Notes: generated by a model from the letters alone, not told the origin. A stretch of DNA of 64,000 nt from Talpa occidentalis (GCF_014898055.3 NW_023604295.1:67357730-67421729), one strand, 5' to 3'; positions 1 to 11,200 are shown, counted from the stretch's first letter. A program made the numbers and translations.

Positions 1-92
1 CCGGGGAGCAGCCAGGGATTGAATCGGCACTGCAGAGGCTGAGGGCAGCTTTGCAACCCAGCGCTCAACCGCTGTGCCACCGGGGAGGCCCC
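1..92 (-). repeat. tRNA-derived SINE, head end only (cut by window edge)
   Basis: The right end carries the antisense tRNA-like head (CCACCGGGGAGGCCCC) and the antisense B-box region. It has the GGGGAGCAGCC insert also seen in the copies at 321-636, 62543-62861 and 63250-63520, so it belongs to that subfamily. The rest of the element lies outside the window. Confidence 0.85.
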
Positions 93-199
93 ATTTTATA
101 TTCTTAATAGTAGTGTCTAAAAGCTCTATTGCTTCATATTCTTAACAACAGTTTTGATAGCAGAACATTTAAATAGATTTGTAGTGGTATCTCACTGTT

Positions 200-1692
200 A
201 TTTAATTTTGCATTTTTAAAATAACGGTCTGGTTAGTTCATGTATGTCTTCTTCAGTGAGCTTTGGCAATTTTTATCTTTCAAGAAAATTGTCCATTTCA
301 TTTCAGAAGTGAAATTTCTTTTTTTTTTTTTTTTTTTTATAGAGGCATGCTTTATTTATTTGTTTGCTGGTTTGTTTGTTTGTTTTGTTTATACATGCAC
401 TGGGTACAGTCAGAAGCGCGGGAGGGTGAGAGAATTCACCAGAGCCAGAGCGGGGAGCAGAGCAGGCAGAAGGACCGAAGTACACTGCTGAGGGGAGCAG
501 CGGGCGGCAGAGGTCTGCGCGCCATGTGGGACCCTCCTCAGGTGGCCGGGGAGCAGCCGGGGATCGAACCGGCGCCGCAGAGGCCGCGGGCAGCTTCGCA
601 ACCCAGTGCTCAACCGCTGCGCCACTGGGGAGGCCCTCAGAAGTGAAATTTCTTGATAGAAATTTGTTTATGATTTTTCTTTTATCCCTTTAGTCTCTAT
701 ATTCTGGAATAATGGCATCTCTCTAATTTCTGGTACTGATAATTTGTGTCCTCTCTTTATCCTCAACAATCTGGTTACTGGTTTATTCATTTTATTAATC
801 TTCTTAAACTAGTTTTGGGAATCATTTTCTCTAATGTTTTTCTGTTTCTTATTTCATTAATTTCTGCTTTGATTATTTCCACTTTATTTTGGGTTCATTT
901 GCTCTTCGTGTCTGTTTTCCTAAAGTAGTTGTGAAGTTATTATATGTGACCGTTATTCTTTTCTAATATACCATTTAATGCTATAAATTTCCCCTTCCCC
1001 AGTACTACATTATTGGCATTTTCTGTATTTTCTCTCAGACTGCCTTTCAGTTTTTCTTTGTCATACTTGTTCTCAGCAATTTGATTATGATGTTCCTTGC
1101 TTTACTTTTGTCCTATTTATTTTCTTTGAGATTCTCACTGAACTTTGGTTTATGCAAGTTTGGAAATATAGGATCCATTATTTTTCACAAACTTTCCCAT
1201 AACACCACCCTGTACCAAAGTCTGGAGACTCCATTAACACTTATGTTAAGTTTCTTGAAATTGTCCTACTACTCATTAGAATTTTTTTCAGTTTCATTTG
1301 TAATTCTTTTTATATCGTTTCTATCACTTTGTATTCAAGTTTCTTAATTGTTTTTTCCTTCTATAATATCTGACCAACCATTAATCCCATCCATCCAGGG
1401 TATTTTTGTTTTTTGACTTTCAAAATTATAGTTTTGATCACTGGATTATGTTCATATCCTAGATTATACATTAATATATTCTATAGTCTGTCCTTTATTG
1501 TTTATCTGCTGTGTCTGCTTTATATTTTGGTTATGAATATAAACATAACTATTTTCATCTACTAATTCTAACTTCAATTTCTGGGTTGATTTTGATTGGT
1601 TAGGTTTTTCCCTCATGGGTCTTTTTTTCTGCATCTTGTCCTATTTTTGATTGGGTATCAGATAACGTAGACTTATTCTTTTGGGTTCTAGA
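200..1692 (-). repeat. Ancient L1 ORF2-region remnant, antisense, interrupted by a SINE
   Basis: T-rich sequence with phrases typical of antisense old mammalian L1 ORF2, for example around 790-880 (TTCATTAATTTCTGCTTTGATTA) and 980-1010 (CTATAAATTTCCC). No reading frame survives. The SINE at 321-636 splits it. The boundaries are approximate, and the subfamily (L1M/L1ME type) is a guess. Confidence 0.5.
321..636 (-). repeat. tRNA-derived SINE, young CAAA-tail subfamily
   Basis: A full-length antisense copy flanked by an 18-bp TSD, TCAGAAGTGAAATTTCTT, at 303-320 and 637-654. In sense orientation it has a tRNA-like head, the GGGGAGCAGCC insert, and an unusual tail with (CAAA)n followed by (AAAT)n and then ACATGCCTCTAT before the poly-A. 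The same tail occurs at 62543-62861. Confidence 0.92.
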
Positions 1693-1700
1693 TGTTTATG

Positions 1701-1985
1701 GTTTTTTTTTAACATTTATTTATTTATGCATACAAGAGCTGGGGTACAGGCCAGAGATGCGTGCGTGTGTGTATTTGTGTGAGAGGATTCACCAGAGACA
1801 GAGTGGGGAGCAGAACTGGCTGGCCTACTGACATAAACTGCTGAGGGGAGCAGCGGGTGAGACAGGAGAGGTCTGCTGCGCCATGTGCGCTTCTTCCTGG
1901 CCAGCCGGGAATCGAACTCACGCCACAGAGGCTGTGAACTTCTTCATAGTGCGGTGTCTAACCCCTTGCGCCACCAGGGAGGCCC
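1701..1985 (-). repeat. tRNA-derived SINE, older subfamily
   Basis: Antisense copy with poly-A/(AAAT)n tail at left and head CGCCACCAGGGAGGCCC at right. TSD TGTTTATG at 1693-1700 and 1986-1993. It has the diagnostic older-type arm (ACAAGAGCTGGGGTACAGGCCAGAG) and a small GTGTGT expansion near 1760. Confidence 0.9.
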
Positions 1986-1993
1986 TGTTTATG

Positions 1994-2380
1994 TGTTTTT
2001 GATGCGGAATATTCTTGAATTATGTAGACCCTCCATGGAATTTTGAACTCTATTCAATATGGTAGTTATAAAACAAATGGATTTTGAACACTTGATATTT
2101 GACTAGTCTGAATTTGAAGTGGTATATAAAGTACACGCTGGATTTCAACAATTTGGTGTGATGAATGGATGTAAAATATTTTGTAAATGATGTTTCACAA
2201 ATTTATTGCTAATATAATTTGGTATAAATTAGATTAATTAAAATTTAGGTAAAATTAACTTTACTGATTTTGTTTATACTTTAAAAAAATGTGACTATCA
2301 GAAAATTTGGAAATGCTGTTGTGAGTCAAATTTATGGTGCACATTCTACTTCTATTTATCAGTACTAGTTTTTAGAACAG
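1994..2380. other. No recognisable feature
   Basis: AT-rich sequence with no long reading frame and no repeat that I recognise. Confidence 0.5.
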
Positions 2381-2590
2381 TGACTGGCAAACCTTTTCTG
2401 TAAAGAGTCAGAGAGTAAATAAATATGTTAGGCTTTGTGGGCCACATATAGTCTCTGCTCCATATTCTTGTCTTTTCTTTTTCTTAACCATCTTCTAAAA
2501 ACATAAAATCTATTTTAGTTTGTGAGCAGAAATTATAGGCCACATAACATATAGTCTATGTGTCATTGTTTTCCAGCCTGTGACTTGGAA
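2381..2590 (+). repeat. hAT-Charlie-type DNA transposon remnant
   Basis: Contains TTTTCTGTAAAGAGTCAGAGAG and TTAGGCTTTGTGGGCCACA, close to a widespread mammalian hAT-type nonautonomous element whose usual text is TTTCTGTAAAGGGCCAGA...GGCTTTGTGGGCC. GCCTGTGAC near 2577 may be the other end. I am sure of the repeat but not of the exact MER name. Confidence 0.6.
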
Positions 2591-2764
2591 TATCATCTCT
2601 TCTTCCACAAGGCAAGAAAAGTGGGTTAACAAAAATTAAAAGAGAATGTTTCTTGTTAATAAAAACTGTATCATTCAAATTTTATTTTATTTTTCTTTTC
2701 ATTTGTAAAGGGTGTTTTAGGACCATCTGCTGGAAGTGATTTCAAATTGTAACATGTAGCAATC

Positions 2765-2890
2765 ACATTGTACTTAGTATCAGGCATGCTTCTAAGCATT
2801 TCTCACAAACTCAATCACTGTATTGTGAGGAAATATGATTTTGCAGATAAGAAAATTAAGGCAGTATAAAACTATCACTTTCTATATTCA
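2765..2890 (-). repeat. MIR remnant
   Basis: Antisense MIR signature: CAGGCATGCTTCTAAGCATTT...CTCACAAACTCAATC...TTTTGCAGATAAGAAAATTAAGGCA. This matches the MIR core order (variable size, next base counts, then the 'gaggaaactgaggca' block). Confidence 0.6.
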
Positions 2891-2913
2891 CATAATTAGC
2901 AAGTAATGATGGT

Positions 2914-2955
2914 GTAGTTTTTCTCAGGTAGTTTTTCCCAGGTAGTTTTTCTCAG
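2914..2955 (+). repeat. 14-bp tandem repeat, three copies
   Basis: GTAGTTTTTCTCAG at 2914-2927, GTAGTTTTTCCCAG at 2928-2941 and GTAGTTTTTCTCAG at 2942-2955. Only the middle copy differs, by one base. Confidence 0.95.
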
Positions 2956-2995
2956 AAAGCAGACTTTTTTAACTATACAATATCATCTACTTTCT

Positions 2996-3265
2996 TTCTT
3001 TTTTAAAAAAGATTTATTCATTTATTTATACAAGCACTGGGTACAGTCAGAAGCGCGGGAGGGTGAGAGAATTCACCAGCGCCAGAGCAGGAAACAGAAC
3101 AGGCAGACTGACGAATACAGTGCTGAGGGGAGTAGCTGAGGCGGCAGGAGAGGTCTGCGCGCCATGTGGCACCCTCGCCAGCGGCTGGGGATCGAACCGG
3201 CACTGCAGAGGATGTGGGCAGCTTTGCAGCCCAGCACTCAACCACTGGGCCACCAGGGGAGGCCC
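2996..3265 (-). repeat. tRNA-derived SINE, younger subfamily
   Basis: Antisense copy with (AAAT)n tail at left and head CCACCAGGGGAGGCCC at right. The TSD AATATCATCTACTTTCT lies at 2979-2995 and 3266-3282. The B-box region reads GATCGAACCGG in antisense. Confidence 0.93.
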
Positions 3266-3393
3266 AATATCATCTACTTTCTATGGTGGCTTTGTAAAGT
3301 GGCAAAATGGCCAAACCAAATTACAAATTTTTGGAAATTCTCCTGAGTATGTTTCTATTTTGGGGGTTACAGGGGCATATCTTGGGAAATTTT

Positions 3394-3416
3394 GGGGCGG
3401 GGGTGGGGGTAGGGGG
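3394..3416 (+). other. Potential G-quadruplex
   Basis: Four G-runs (GGGG, GGGGG, GGGGG, GGGGG) separated by one to two bases. This meets the common G4 pattern on the plus strand. There is no gene context. Confidence 0.6.
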
Positions 3417-3439
3417 AAAGGAAGCCGGTGGAGTGGAGG

Positions 3440-3775
3440 CAGGAAAGAAGAAGCAGTCAGTTTGTAGCTCATTCATCACTGCTGACTTACAGAGTCATCT
3501 CGGCAGCCTGGATCAGCAGTTGGGGTTGCAGCTGCTTTATCACCCCAGGATCCTTCTTCAGCTTTTCCAACAATTAGTCAAGTTTTATATGTTTAACTTT
3601 GTGAGGAAGGTCCTCAATTTCTGCATACTGTCTATACTACCACTGTTAAGTGAAACAAAAGCTGGTATGTGTATCTCATGATACTCCACCTCAGGTGTGT
3701 GGCTTCTCTGCTGACCTTCAACTCCCCTACAGTGCCTTTCTGATTGTGAACTGTATGAACCAGCATCAGACATAA
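3440..3775 (-). pseudogene. Possible broken coding fragment (unidentified)
   Basis: Reading minus from about 3610 to 3480 gives a coding-like, Lys/Leu-rich stretch (EKLKKDPGVIKQLQPQLL) preceded by a stop. Upstream in another frame lies a 62-codon open segment (3773-3585). Composition looks more protein-like than the AT-rich surroundings, which fits an old processed pseudogene. I could not name the parent and chance remains possible. Confidence 0.25.
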
Positions 3776-3789
3776 AGACAGCAGCCTTA

Positions 3790-4380
3790 AGACAGCAGTG
3801 TTAACCACATACGTGGACTTACTGAAGGGATTTACCGCATGTAGATGTATATAGATGAATGTAAGTGTATATATATGTAAATATATATATTTGTTCCACG
3901 TATTTACTTTTCTGATTGAATTCTGACTCATATACTTTCTTTGAACATGTACACTTTCATTTATCAGGATAAATGAAGTAAATTAAAAGTAGGCCATTAT
4001 ACAGTTTGTCTTAAAACTTTGCTGTGATGATACAGCTTCCTGTGAGGAGACATTTTAGTTTGTAATCCAATGGACAAAACATACAGCTTTGATTCTGTAG
4101 TTCTCAGATAACACAGATTGTTTTGCATCTGTCCATCTATCAGTTATTAGCAAACAGTCACTATCCAAAAACAAATTGCAATGAGTATATTTATCAAGTA
4201 GATCAATATATTGAACTCGAGTTTGAATTTTCATGAATCTTATTTGCTAGTATTAACTATATGATTTCTTCTTAAAATTTCTAAATTATACATGCAAAAT
4301 CTTTAATACTTACACCTCCTGTTTAAACTGTGATGAATTAGTAGTAATAGGTTGTGTATTTTTCTACTCCTCCATTGTTA
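3790..4380. other. No recognisable feature
   Basis: AT-rich DNA with short TATA/GTAT runs near 3850-3890. No gene or repeat is recognised. Confidence 0.5.
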
Positions 4381-4970
4381 TGTTTATATGTTATATATAT
4401 ATATATAATATCTTTGTGCATATATGGAATTATTTGATTTTATAGAATTTGCATCAATATTCTATATTATTGAGTGATTTATTTCTTCTACTCAACAATT
4501 CATCAATATTCTTCTAAATCTAAAGAAAAGTTCTTTTTCTAAAGTTTTGTTATAAATCCATACATTGCATAGAATGTATGTGATATAATTTAATTCTTAA
4601 GTTGATGAACTTTCAAAATGTTTATTTTTATTGTCATCCCAGAGATGTTTTTAGAAACATCCTTGAAAATACATTCTTTAGCATTTATTTTTATTTCTGA
4701 GTTGTTGGGTTAAAGATAAAATACACTATTGAAAAAATCAATTTGGAGCCCCATCAGCAAGATATAAAAAGCAAGTTTCATCCCATTCATTTTCAGCGTC
4801 AAATTCAATTACATTTTAATTTTTCTAAATTGAGAACTGAAAAATTGTATGCAATTGTTTCTTTAATTTGCATTTCCCTGAATAATACCAAGGTTGAACA
4901 TCTTGACCTATGTTTATTATTAGTTGTTTGGTTTTCAGTTTCTTTAGTGGCCCAGGCTCTTTATAGATAA
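4380..4970 (-). repeat. Probable ancient L1 ORF2 3' region, antisense
   Basis: Contains GTTTCTTTAATTTGCATTTCCCTGA followed by GGTTGAACATCTT, a phrase typical of antisense old L1 ORF2. Earlier text (GAGTTGTTGGGTTAAAG) fits the adjoining consensus in the right order. No frame survives and the limits are approximate. Confidence 0.45.
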
Positions 4971-5077
4971 ATCATGGTATCAGTTTCATTTTTTTTCCCT
5001 TTTATCATAGATTTGTAAGAGAATGTTTCCTAAGGTCTCCTTAATGTCTAAGTGTTTTGTTAATATTATGCTATTTT

Positions 5078-5385
5078 TTTTATCAATGGATGAACCCATA
5101 AACAAAATGTGGTACATAGACATTTTGGGTAAATAAATATTCTTTTGGATAAATAAATATGCAAAAGTGAAAAAATCAGATAATGTAAAAATTTTATTTT
5201 TTGAGGAACCTCCATAGTATGCAATACTATTAACAATTATTAACAGTAAATAATTAATATTAATTAATGTGGAAGAGGAACAAACTTCTATAATGTTTCA
5301 TCACAGTTGAACCATTTTATATTCTAGTCAACAATATATAAGGATTTCAACTTCTTTTTTTTTTTTAATAATAACTTACTGTTGA
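5078..5385. repeat. Probable ancient L1 pieces in both orientations
   Basis: 5083-5120 reads like plus-strand old L1 ORF2 (ATGGATGAACCCATAAACAAAATGTGG). 5205-5220 and 5305-5362 read like antisense L1 (GAGGAACCTCCATAGTATG; TTGAACCATTTTATATTCTAG, then AACAATATATAAGGATTTCAA). The order does not fit a single collinear copy, so this is either two insertions or a rearranged one. Confidence 0.4.
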
Positions 5386-6310
5386 GAAATCTTATTCTAA
5401 GTTAATGTAGGAGAGAAATTTGCTGGAAACACTCCACATCTATATCTTTAGGTCTTTTCTCTTGGACTTGTCAAATTTTCTAGAAAAGAATTTACAGTCT
5501 TCTATGTGGACACTCACAATTTGTTATCAGTCTTTTGAGAGTCATGTTGTAGAAAGGATCTGCTGTCCTTGCCATTTAGCCTTCAGGATGCATATTTTCA
5601 TGAATCTGCCTTTTTTCAGTATAAAATACAGGTCTTCAACTGCATCTAGCATAAACTACCATCAAGACTCTTCATTATATCCTCTGTAATGAATCAATCG
5701 CCAAAAAATGTAGTGGGGGCAAAGAAATTGGGGGTTGGGAGGAGCATTTGATCCAGGATTATGAAATATCAATGTAAATGCTACTCAATACCTCTCACTG
5801 AGCCCTCCTGACCAGTGACAAAGGTGTCTGGTGTTAGAGATAAATGAAACTTTCCAGCACTCTGTGGTGTAAAGTGGATTCTCAGGTTTCTTCACTTGCT
5901 GAATTAACGTTTGTTTCTCAGTCACCAGTTCTCTCCTTTGTCTTCTGTTGTATCCTTTGCTGTTTCTCCATGCTTAGCAAGTTTATCTTTAAAATCCCTT
6001 CACTGTAGATTGATTGGATTTTCAGGACTAAGTGACATTATAGGTGCCATTTAGTACAGAAATTCAAAGTTCAACTTAAATGCTAGAGTTTTATCTGAGG
6101 AAATCTAGAGGACATTTGTTCCCTCCAATTTGCTCTGAAAATTGCCTGCTGCATGTTTCACAGAGTTGACTTTATCTCCGTTTATGTATATCAAGAGTGT
6201 GCTCTTTTCACTTTGTCTAAGTGCTCTGTGATCCCTGGCCACTGCTTCTGCTTTCTGCCCACGTTGTGGAGTTGGGCAGGACGGTGTTCTAACACCTTGT
6301 AGGAAGAATA
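5386..6310. other. No recognisable feature
   Basis: No repeat recognised. A chance 89-codon open frame at 5420-5689 shows no domain, splice context or coding composition that would support a gene. Confidence 0.5.
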
Positions 6311-6315
6311 TCTTT

Positions 6316-6366
6316 TTTTTTAAAATAAATTTTATTTTTATATTCCCCATACAATTGCAATTCCCT
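6316..6366 (-). mobile_element. Very short L1 3' stub
   Basis: Antisense L1 end: a poly-T, then AATAAATTTTATTTTTATATTCCCCATACAATTGCA split across about 45 bases, matching the last bases of the young L1 at 12236-12268. TATCTTTT occurs just before (6308-6315) and just after (6367-6374), which would be an 8-bp TSD. This is extreme 5' truncation. Confidence 0.65.
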
Positions 6367-6374
6367 TATCTTTT

Positions 6375-6904
6375 GACTCAGCTTTGAAGGGCAAAATAAT
6401 CCTTCTTTGAATTGACAGAGGGCTGACATCACTCTTCCTCTGTAAGTTTTTAAATACCCTTCCTGACCACAGTAGTGCAGAACAGTCCCAATCCATCATT
6501 TCATGTTCATTATAACACGAGCTGTAACATCTTAGGACAGATGACTCTAAATGCAGGGACTTAGACTTTAGTTTTAGGAAAGTATCTTTAAAATTATGGA
6601 ATACAAATGACATAAGAACATGTTTTGTATCTGTATGCCTGTGTGTATGTGTGTAAATTTCTGACTAATGGGAAAGTTTTTCATTTCCACTTGTATGATC
6701 TTTTGGATACCAATCAAAATTTATTAGGTAAAAAAAATCTGCTTGTGTTAGCTCATGTGATACTACGTCTGATACACACACAGATAGCCAGTATCATATC
6801 ATGTATATTCATGAAATTTACCAGTGTAACCTGGAATACGTAAGGACAGTTATTAAAAATGTATCTTAATAGCTAATTGGGAATATTGTAGTTTTTACTT
6901 ATTT
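6375..6904. other. No recognisable feature
   Basis: Sequence between two L1 insertions. Nothing recognisable is seen. Confidence 0.5.
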
Positions 6905-6918
6905 AAATTTGTCTTCTG

Positions 6919-7109
6919 GGCTTCCTCAGGAGCCAGAGGTGAGTGGGGGAAGTTCGCCCACGCCAGACCCCCTCTGGCCTGCAGTCCAAGCCCAGAGGAG
7001 GAGCAGGAACCCACCGCCAGGGCAGACCAGGCGCACAGGGGAGTGTGTCCCCACATCGGCATTTTAGAACAGGGACCTTTCTCCAGTAAAGTCTGCTTGA
7101 AACTGACAT
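6919..7109 (+). promoter_or_regulatory. L1 5' UTR remnant
   Basis: A GC-rich block with CCCAGAGGAGGAGCAGG and CCAGGGCAGACC, unlike the AT-rich flank. The 5' TSD abuts it directly. At about 190 bp it is shorter than typical mammalian L1 5' UTRs, so promoter activity is doubtful. Confidence 0.6.
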
Positions 7110-8201
7110 ATGGCTCCTGGAGGAACCAGAGGGGAGCAGAGAAGCTCACCCAAGATGCCGGCCAGTCCCAGCAACACAGTGTCCCAACGCATACGGCAAA
7201 TTAGAAAACAGACAGTAGGGAGTAGAAGAACCACATGCAACCTAGCAACTCCCCAGGGAAAAAGCACACCACAAAAAGAAAACCAGCCCCCAGATAGCAA
7301 CGACAGTAACTTGGAAGAACTTCTGAGCCTTCCAGAAAGAGAATTTAAAATTGCCATGATTAAAAAAGTTATAGAAGTCATAAAGGAAAACAATGATCAG
7401 AAGAAGGAAATTGAGTCCCTAAAGAGGGAAAACAATGGTCAGAAGAATGAAATTGAGTCTCTAAAGAGGGAAGTAAAAGAAATGCAGGAGACCAAAGAAT
7501 TAATGGAAGAACTAAAGAATTCTGGGAAAAGCAATGAAAGCAGAATAGATGAAATGGAAGAACGAATAAGTTCTCTTGAAGACACAGAAATAAAAAGAAC
7601 CAAAACAGAAAAGGAAAGAGAAGTACGAAGGAAAAAGAATGAAGAAAGACTTCGGGAACTATCTGACTCCATGAGGAAAGGAAATATAAGAGTTATAGGA
7701 ATACCAGAAGGAGAGGAGAGAGATGTAGGAACGGAGAAAATATTCAAAGAGATAATTGAAGAGAACTTCCCAAATGTGAAGAAGGAGTTGAAAATTGATA
7801 TAGAAGAAGCAAGAAGAACACCAAACTTCCACGATGAAAGGAAAAATAAAGCAAGACACATAATAGTAAAGCTCCCAAGAATCCAGGACAAGGAAAAAAT
7901 AATGAAGCTGGCAAGAGGGAAGAAACAGATAACATTCAAAGGAAAGCCAATCAGGCTGACATCAGACTTCTCTGAAGAAACACTACGGGCAAGGAGAGAG
8001 TGGAGGGACATAGTCAACAGACTCCAGGAAAACAGATGCCAACCAAGAATACTCTATCCCGCAAAGCTCTCCTCCCTCTTTGAAGAAAGAGTATGGACCT
8101 TCCCAGACAAACAGAAACTCCGGAATTTCATTATAACTAAACCCCCACTCCAAAAAATTCTACAAGGAGTCCTAAAGCCAGAACCTCAGAGGGGCGAATA
8201 A
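7110..8201 (+). CDS. L1 ORF1 protein (RNA-binding chaperone), open frame
   Basis: A 363-codon open frame encoding ORF1p, the nucleic-acid chaperone that trimerises and coats L1 RNA in cytoplasmic particles. The first 60 or so residues are Ser/Thr/Gln-rich and basic. Residues about 65-188 form a charged heptad-type coiled coil (KKEIESLKRE, ESRIDEMEERISSLED). Residues about 192 onward start the RRM-like domain (NIRVIGIPEGEE). The C-terminal domain includes REWRDIVNRLQENRCQPRILYP. It is somewhat longer than human ORF1p (338 residues), partly because of a 14-residue tandem duplication at residues 94-107 and 108-121. The ATG at 7110 is used because it begins the MAPGG leader after the 5' UTR. A second ATG follows at codon 16. 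No stop interrupts the frame, although ORF2 downstream is destroyed. Confidence 0.92.
   Translation: MAPGGTRGEQRSSPKMPASPSNTVSQRIRQIRKQTVGSRRTTCNLATPQGKSTPQKENQPPDSNDSNLEELLSLPEREFKIAMIKKVIEVIKENNDQKKEIESLKRENNGQKNEIESLKREVKEMQETKELMEELKNSGKSNESRIDEMEERISSLEDTEIKRTKTEKEREVRRKKNEERLRELSDSMRKGNIRVIGIPEGEERDVGTEKIFKEIIEENFPNVKKELKIDIEEARRTPNFHDERKNKARHIIVKLPRIQDKEKIMKLARGKKQITFKGKPIRLTSDFSEETLRARREWRDIVNRLQENRCQPRILYPAKLSSLFEERVWTFPDKQKLRNFIITKPPLQKILQGVLKPEPQRGE
7389..7472 (+). repeat. 42-bp tandem duplication inside the ORF1 coiled coil
   Basis: Copies at 7389-7430 and 7431-7472 encode NNDQKKEIESLKRE and NNGQKNEIESLKRE. Forty-two bases equals two heptads, so both reading frame and coiled-coil register are kept. 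Confidence 0.93.
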
Positions 8202-8277
8202 CAATGAAAGAAGGCCAAAAAAAAAAAAAAAGTTATTAAAAGAATAATTAAATAAAATCAAAGGAAAGACAAACACA

Positions 8278-11200
8278 ATGGCAAATACAGATGCTAACAT
8301 ATCAATATTAACTCTAAATGTAAATGGACTAAACTCTTCAATAAAAAGACACAGAGTTGCAGCCTGGATTAAGAAACAAAACCCAACCTTTTGCTGTCTC
8401 CAGGAAACACATTTAGCTACAAAGATAAAAATAGGCTCAAAGTTAAAGGATGGAAAACAATCCTACAAGCAAATGGACCAAAAAAGAAAGCAGGAACAGC
8501 TATACTTATATCAGATAAAACAGATTTCAAACTCAAAAAGATAAAAAGAGACCCAATGGTCACTACATTATGATCAAGGGGACAATACTTCAAGAAGAAA
8601 TAACACTCATTAACATATACTCACCAAACGAAGGAGCACCAAAATATATCAGACAACTGTTGTCCTCTCTGAAAACAGACATCGGAGAAAACACATACGT
8701 AGTGGGAGACTTCAACACACCACTATCAACAATGGATAGATCAACAAGACAAAAAATAAGTAAAGAAACCAAAGCTCTAAATAAGGACCTAGAGCATTTG
8801 GGCTTAACAGACATCTATAGAACACTAAACCCCAAAAAACGGAGTACACATTTTTCTCAAGCGCACACGGATCATTCTCCAGGATCGATCACATACTGGG
8901 GCACAAGACAAATATCAACAGATACACCAAGATTGAAATCATATCAACATCTTTTCTGACCATGAAGGCATCAAACTAGAAATAAACCATAAAAAGAGGC
9001 AAGGAACTTTCCTACCTCATGGAGATTAAGAACCACACTACTGGAAGACCACTGGACTAATGAGGAGATCAAAGAAGAAATTAAAAAATTCTTTGAATTG
9101 AACGACAAGGAGGACACCAATATCCTAAATGTATGGGATGCAGCAAAAGCAGTAATAAGAGGAAAATATATAGCAATAGAAGCTCACATCAAGAAACAAG
9201 AAAGAACTCAAAGAAGCAACCTAATCTCGAAGCTCAAAGATCTAGAAAAAGAACAACAAAAAAACCCCAAAACCAGTAGAAGAAAAGAAATAATAAAAAC
9301 CAAAGCAGAAATAAATGAAATTGAAACTAAAAAAACAATCCAAAAGATCAATGAAACCAAGAGCTGGTTCTTTGAAAAAATAAATAAAATAGACAAACCC
9401 CTAGCCAGGCTCACAAAGGAAAAAAGGGAGAAAGCACAAATAAACAGGATCATCAATGAAAGAGGAGAAATCACAACGGACACAGCAGAAATCAAAAGAA
9501 TAATCAGTAACTACTATGAAGAGTTATATGGAAACAAGTTTAACAATCTAGAGGAGATGGACAAATTCCTACAACTCTACAATCACCCAAAGCTAGATAA
9601 AGAAGAAATAGAACACCTAAACAGACCAATTACAAGCAGCGAAATTGAAATGGTAATCAAAAATCTCCCCAAAAACAAAAGCCCAGGACCTGATGGATTT
9701 ACAAATGAATTCTACCAAACATTCAGAGATGAATTAGTGCCTATCCTTCACAAACTCTTCCAAAAAATTGAGAAGGAAGGGACAATACCAAACACATTCT
9801 ATGAAGCCAACATTACACTAATACCAAAACCGAACAAGGACAACACAAAAAAGGAAAACTACAGGCCAATCTCCCTAATGAACACTGATGGAAAAATCCT
9901 CAATAAAATTTTAGCTATCAGAATCCAACAATGTATCCATAAGATAATTCACCACGACCAAGTAGGATTCATTCCTGGAACACAAGGATGGTTTAGCATC
10001 CGAAAATCAATCAACATTATCCAACACATCAACAAAAAGAAATATAAAAACCATATGATAATATCAATAGATGCTGAGAAAGCTTTCGACAAAGTGCAAC
10101 ACCCATTCATGATAAAAGCCCTTGAAATTCTTGGGATACAAGGAACATACCTCAACATCATAAAGCCATCTATGACAAGCCAACAGCCAGTATTATTCTC
10201 AATGGTGAAAAGCTGAAAGCAATTCCATTAAGATCTGGAACAAGACAAGGATGTCCACTCTCACCACTGCTTTTCAATATAATACTGGAAGTCCTAGCCA
10301 GAGCAATAAGACAAGAGAAAGACATCCAAGGAATCCAAATAGGAAAAGAAGAAGTCAAACTATCACTATTTGCAGATGATATGATAATATACATAGAGAA
10401 CCCCAAAAACTCCACAGAAAAACTAATTCAACTCATCAATCAATTCAGTAAAGTGGCAGGATACAAAATCAACACGCAAAAGTCACTAGCCTTCCTATAC
10501 AAACAAAAAATCTGAAGAAGAAGAAATCAAAAAAACCATCCCTTTTTTATTGAAACAAAAAAAATCAAATATTTGGGAATAAATCTAACAAAAGAGGTAA
10601 AGGACCTATACAAAGAAAACTATAAAACACTGTTAAAAGAAATAGAAGAAGACACAAAGAAATGGAAAGACATCCCCTGCTCATGGATTGGAAGAATAAA
10701 CATTATTAAAATGGCCATCCTACCAAAAGCAATATACAGATTCAATGCTATTCCAATCAAAATTTCAATGTCATTCTTCAAAGAAATAGAACAATTATTG
10801 ATGAAATTCATATGGAATCACAAAAAACCTTGAATAGCCAAAGCTCTCCTGAAAAAAAAAGAAGGGAATGGAGGCATCACACTCCCAGACTTCAAACTAT
10901 ACTACAAAGCCATAATCATCAAAACTGCATGGTATTGGAATAAGAACAGACACACAGACTAATGGAATCGAATAGAAAATCCAGAAATAAACCCACAGAT
11001 TTATGGTCAACTAATCTTTGACAAAGGAGCAAAGACTATGCATTGGAGCAAAGAGAGTTTGTTCAATAAATGGTGCTGGGAAAACTGGGTCGCTACATGC
11101 AAAAGAATGAAGCTTGACCACTACCTCACACCATACACAAAAATCAACTCAAAATGGATTAAAGAACTAGACATAAGACCTGAAACCATAAAATATATAG

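Noticed and set aside
263..646. 127-codon plus frame ending in a Pro/Arg/Gln-rich region
   Set aside because: It is read through the antisense SINE. The same peptide-like text recurs at every SINE of this orientation (for example 44627-44914 and 62458-62826), so it is a repeat artefact.
7439..8017. A 192-codon open frame on the minus strand
   Set aside because: It lies wholly inside L1 ORF1 on the opposite strand. The A-rich sense codons make the antisense frame rich in Ser/Leu/Phe without stops. It is a shadow.
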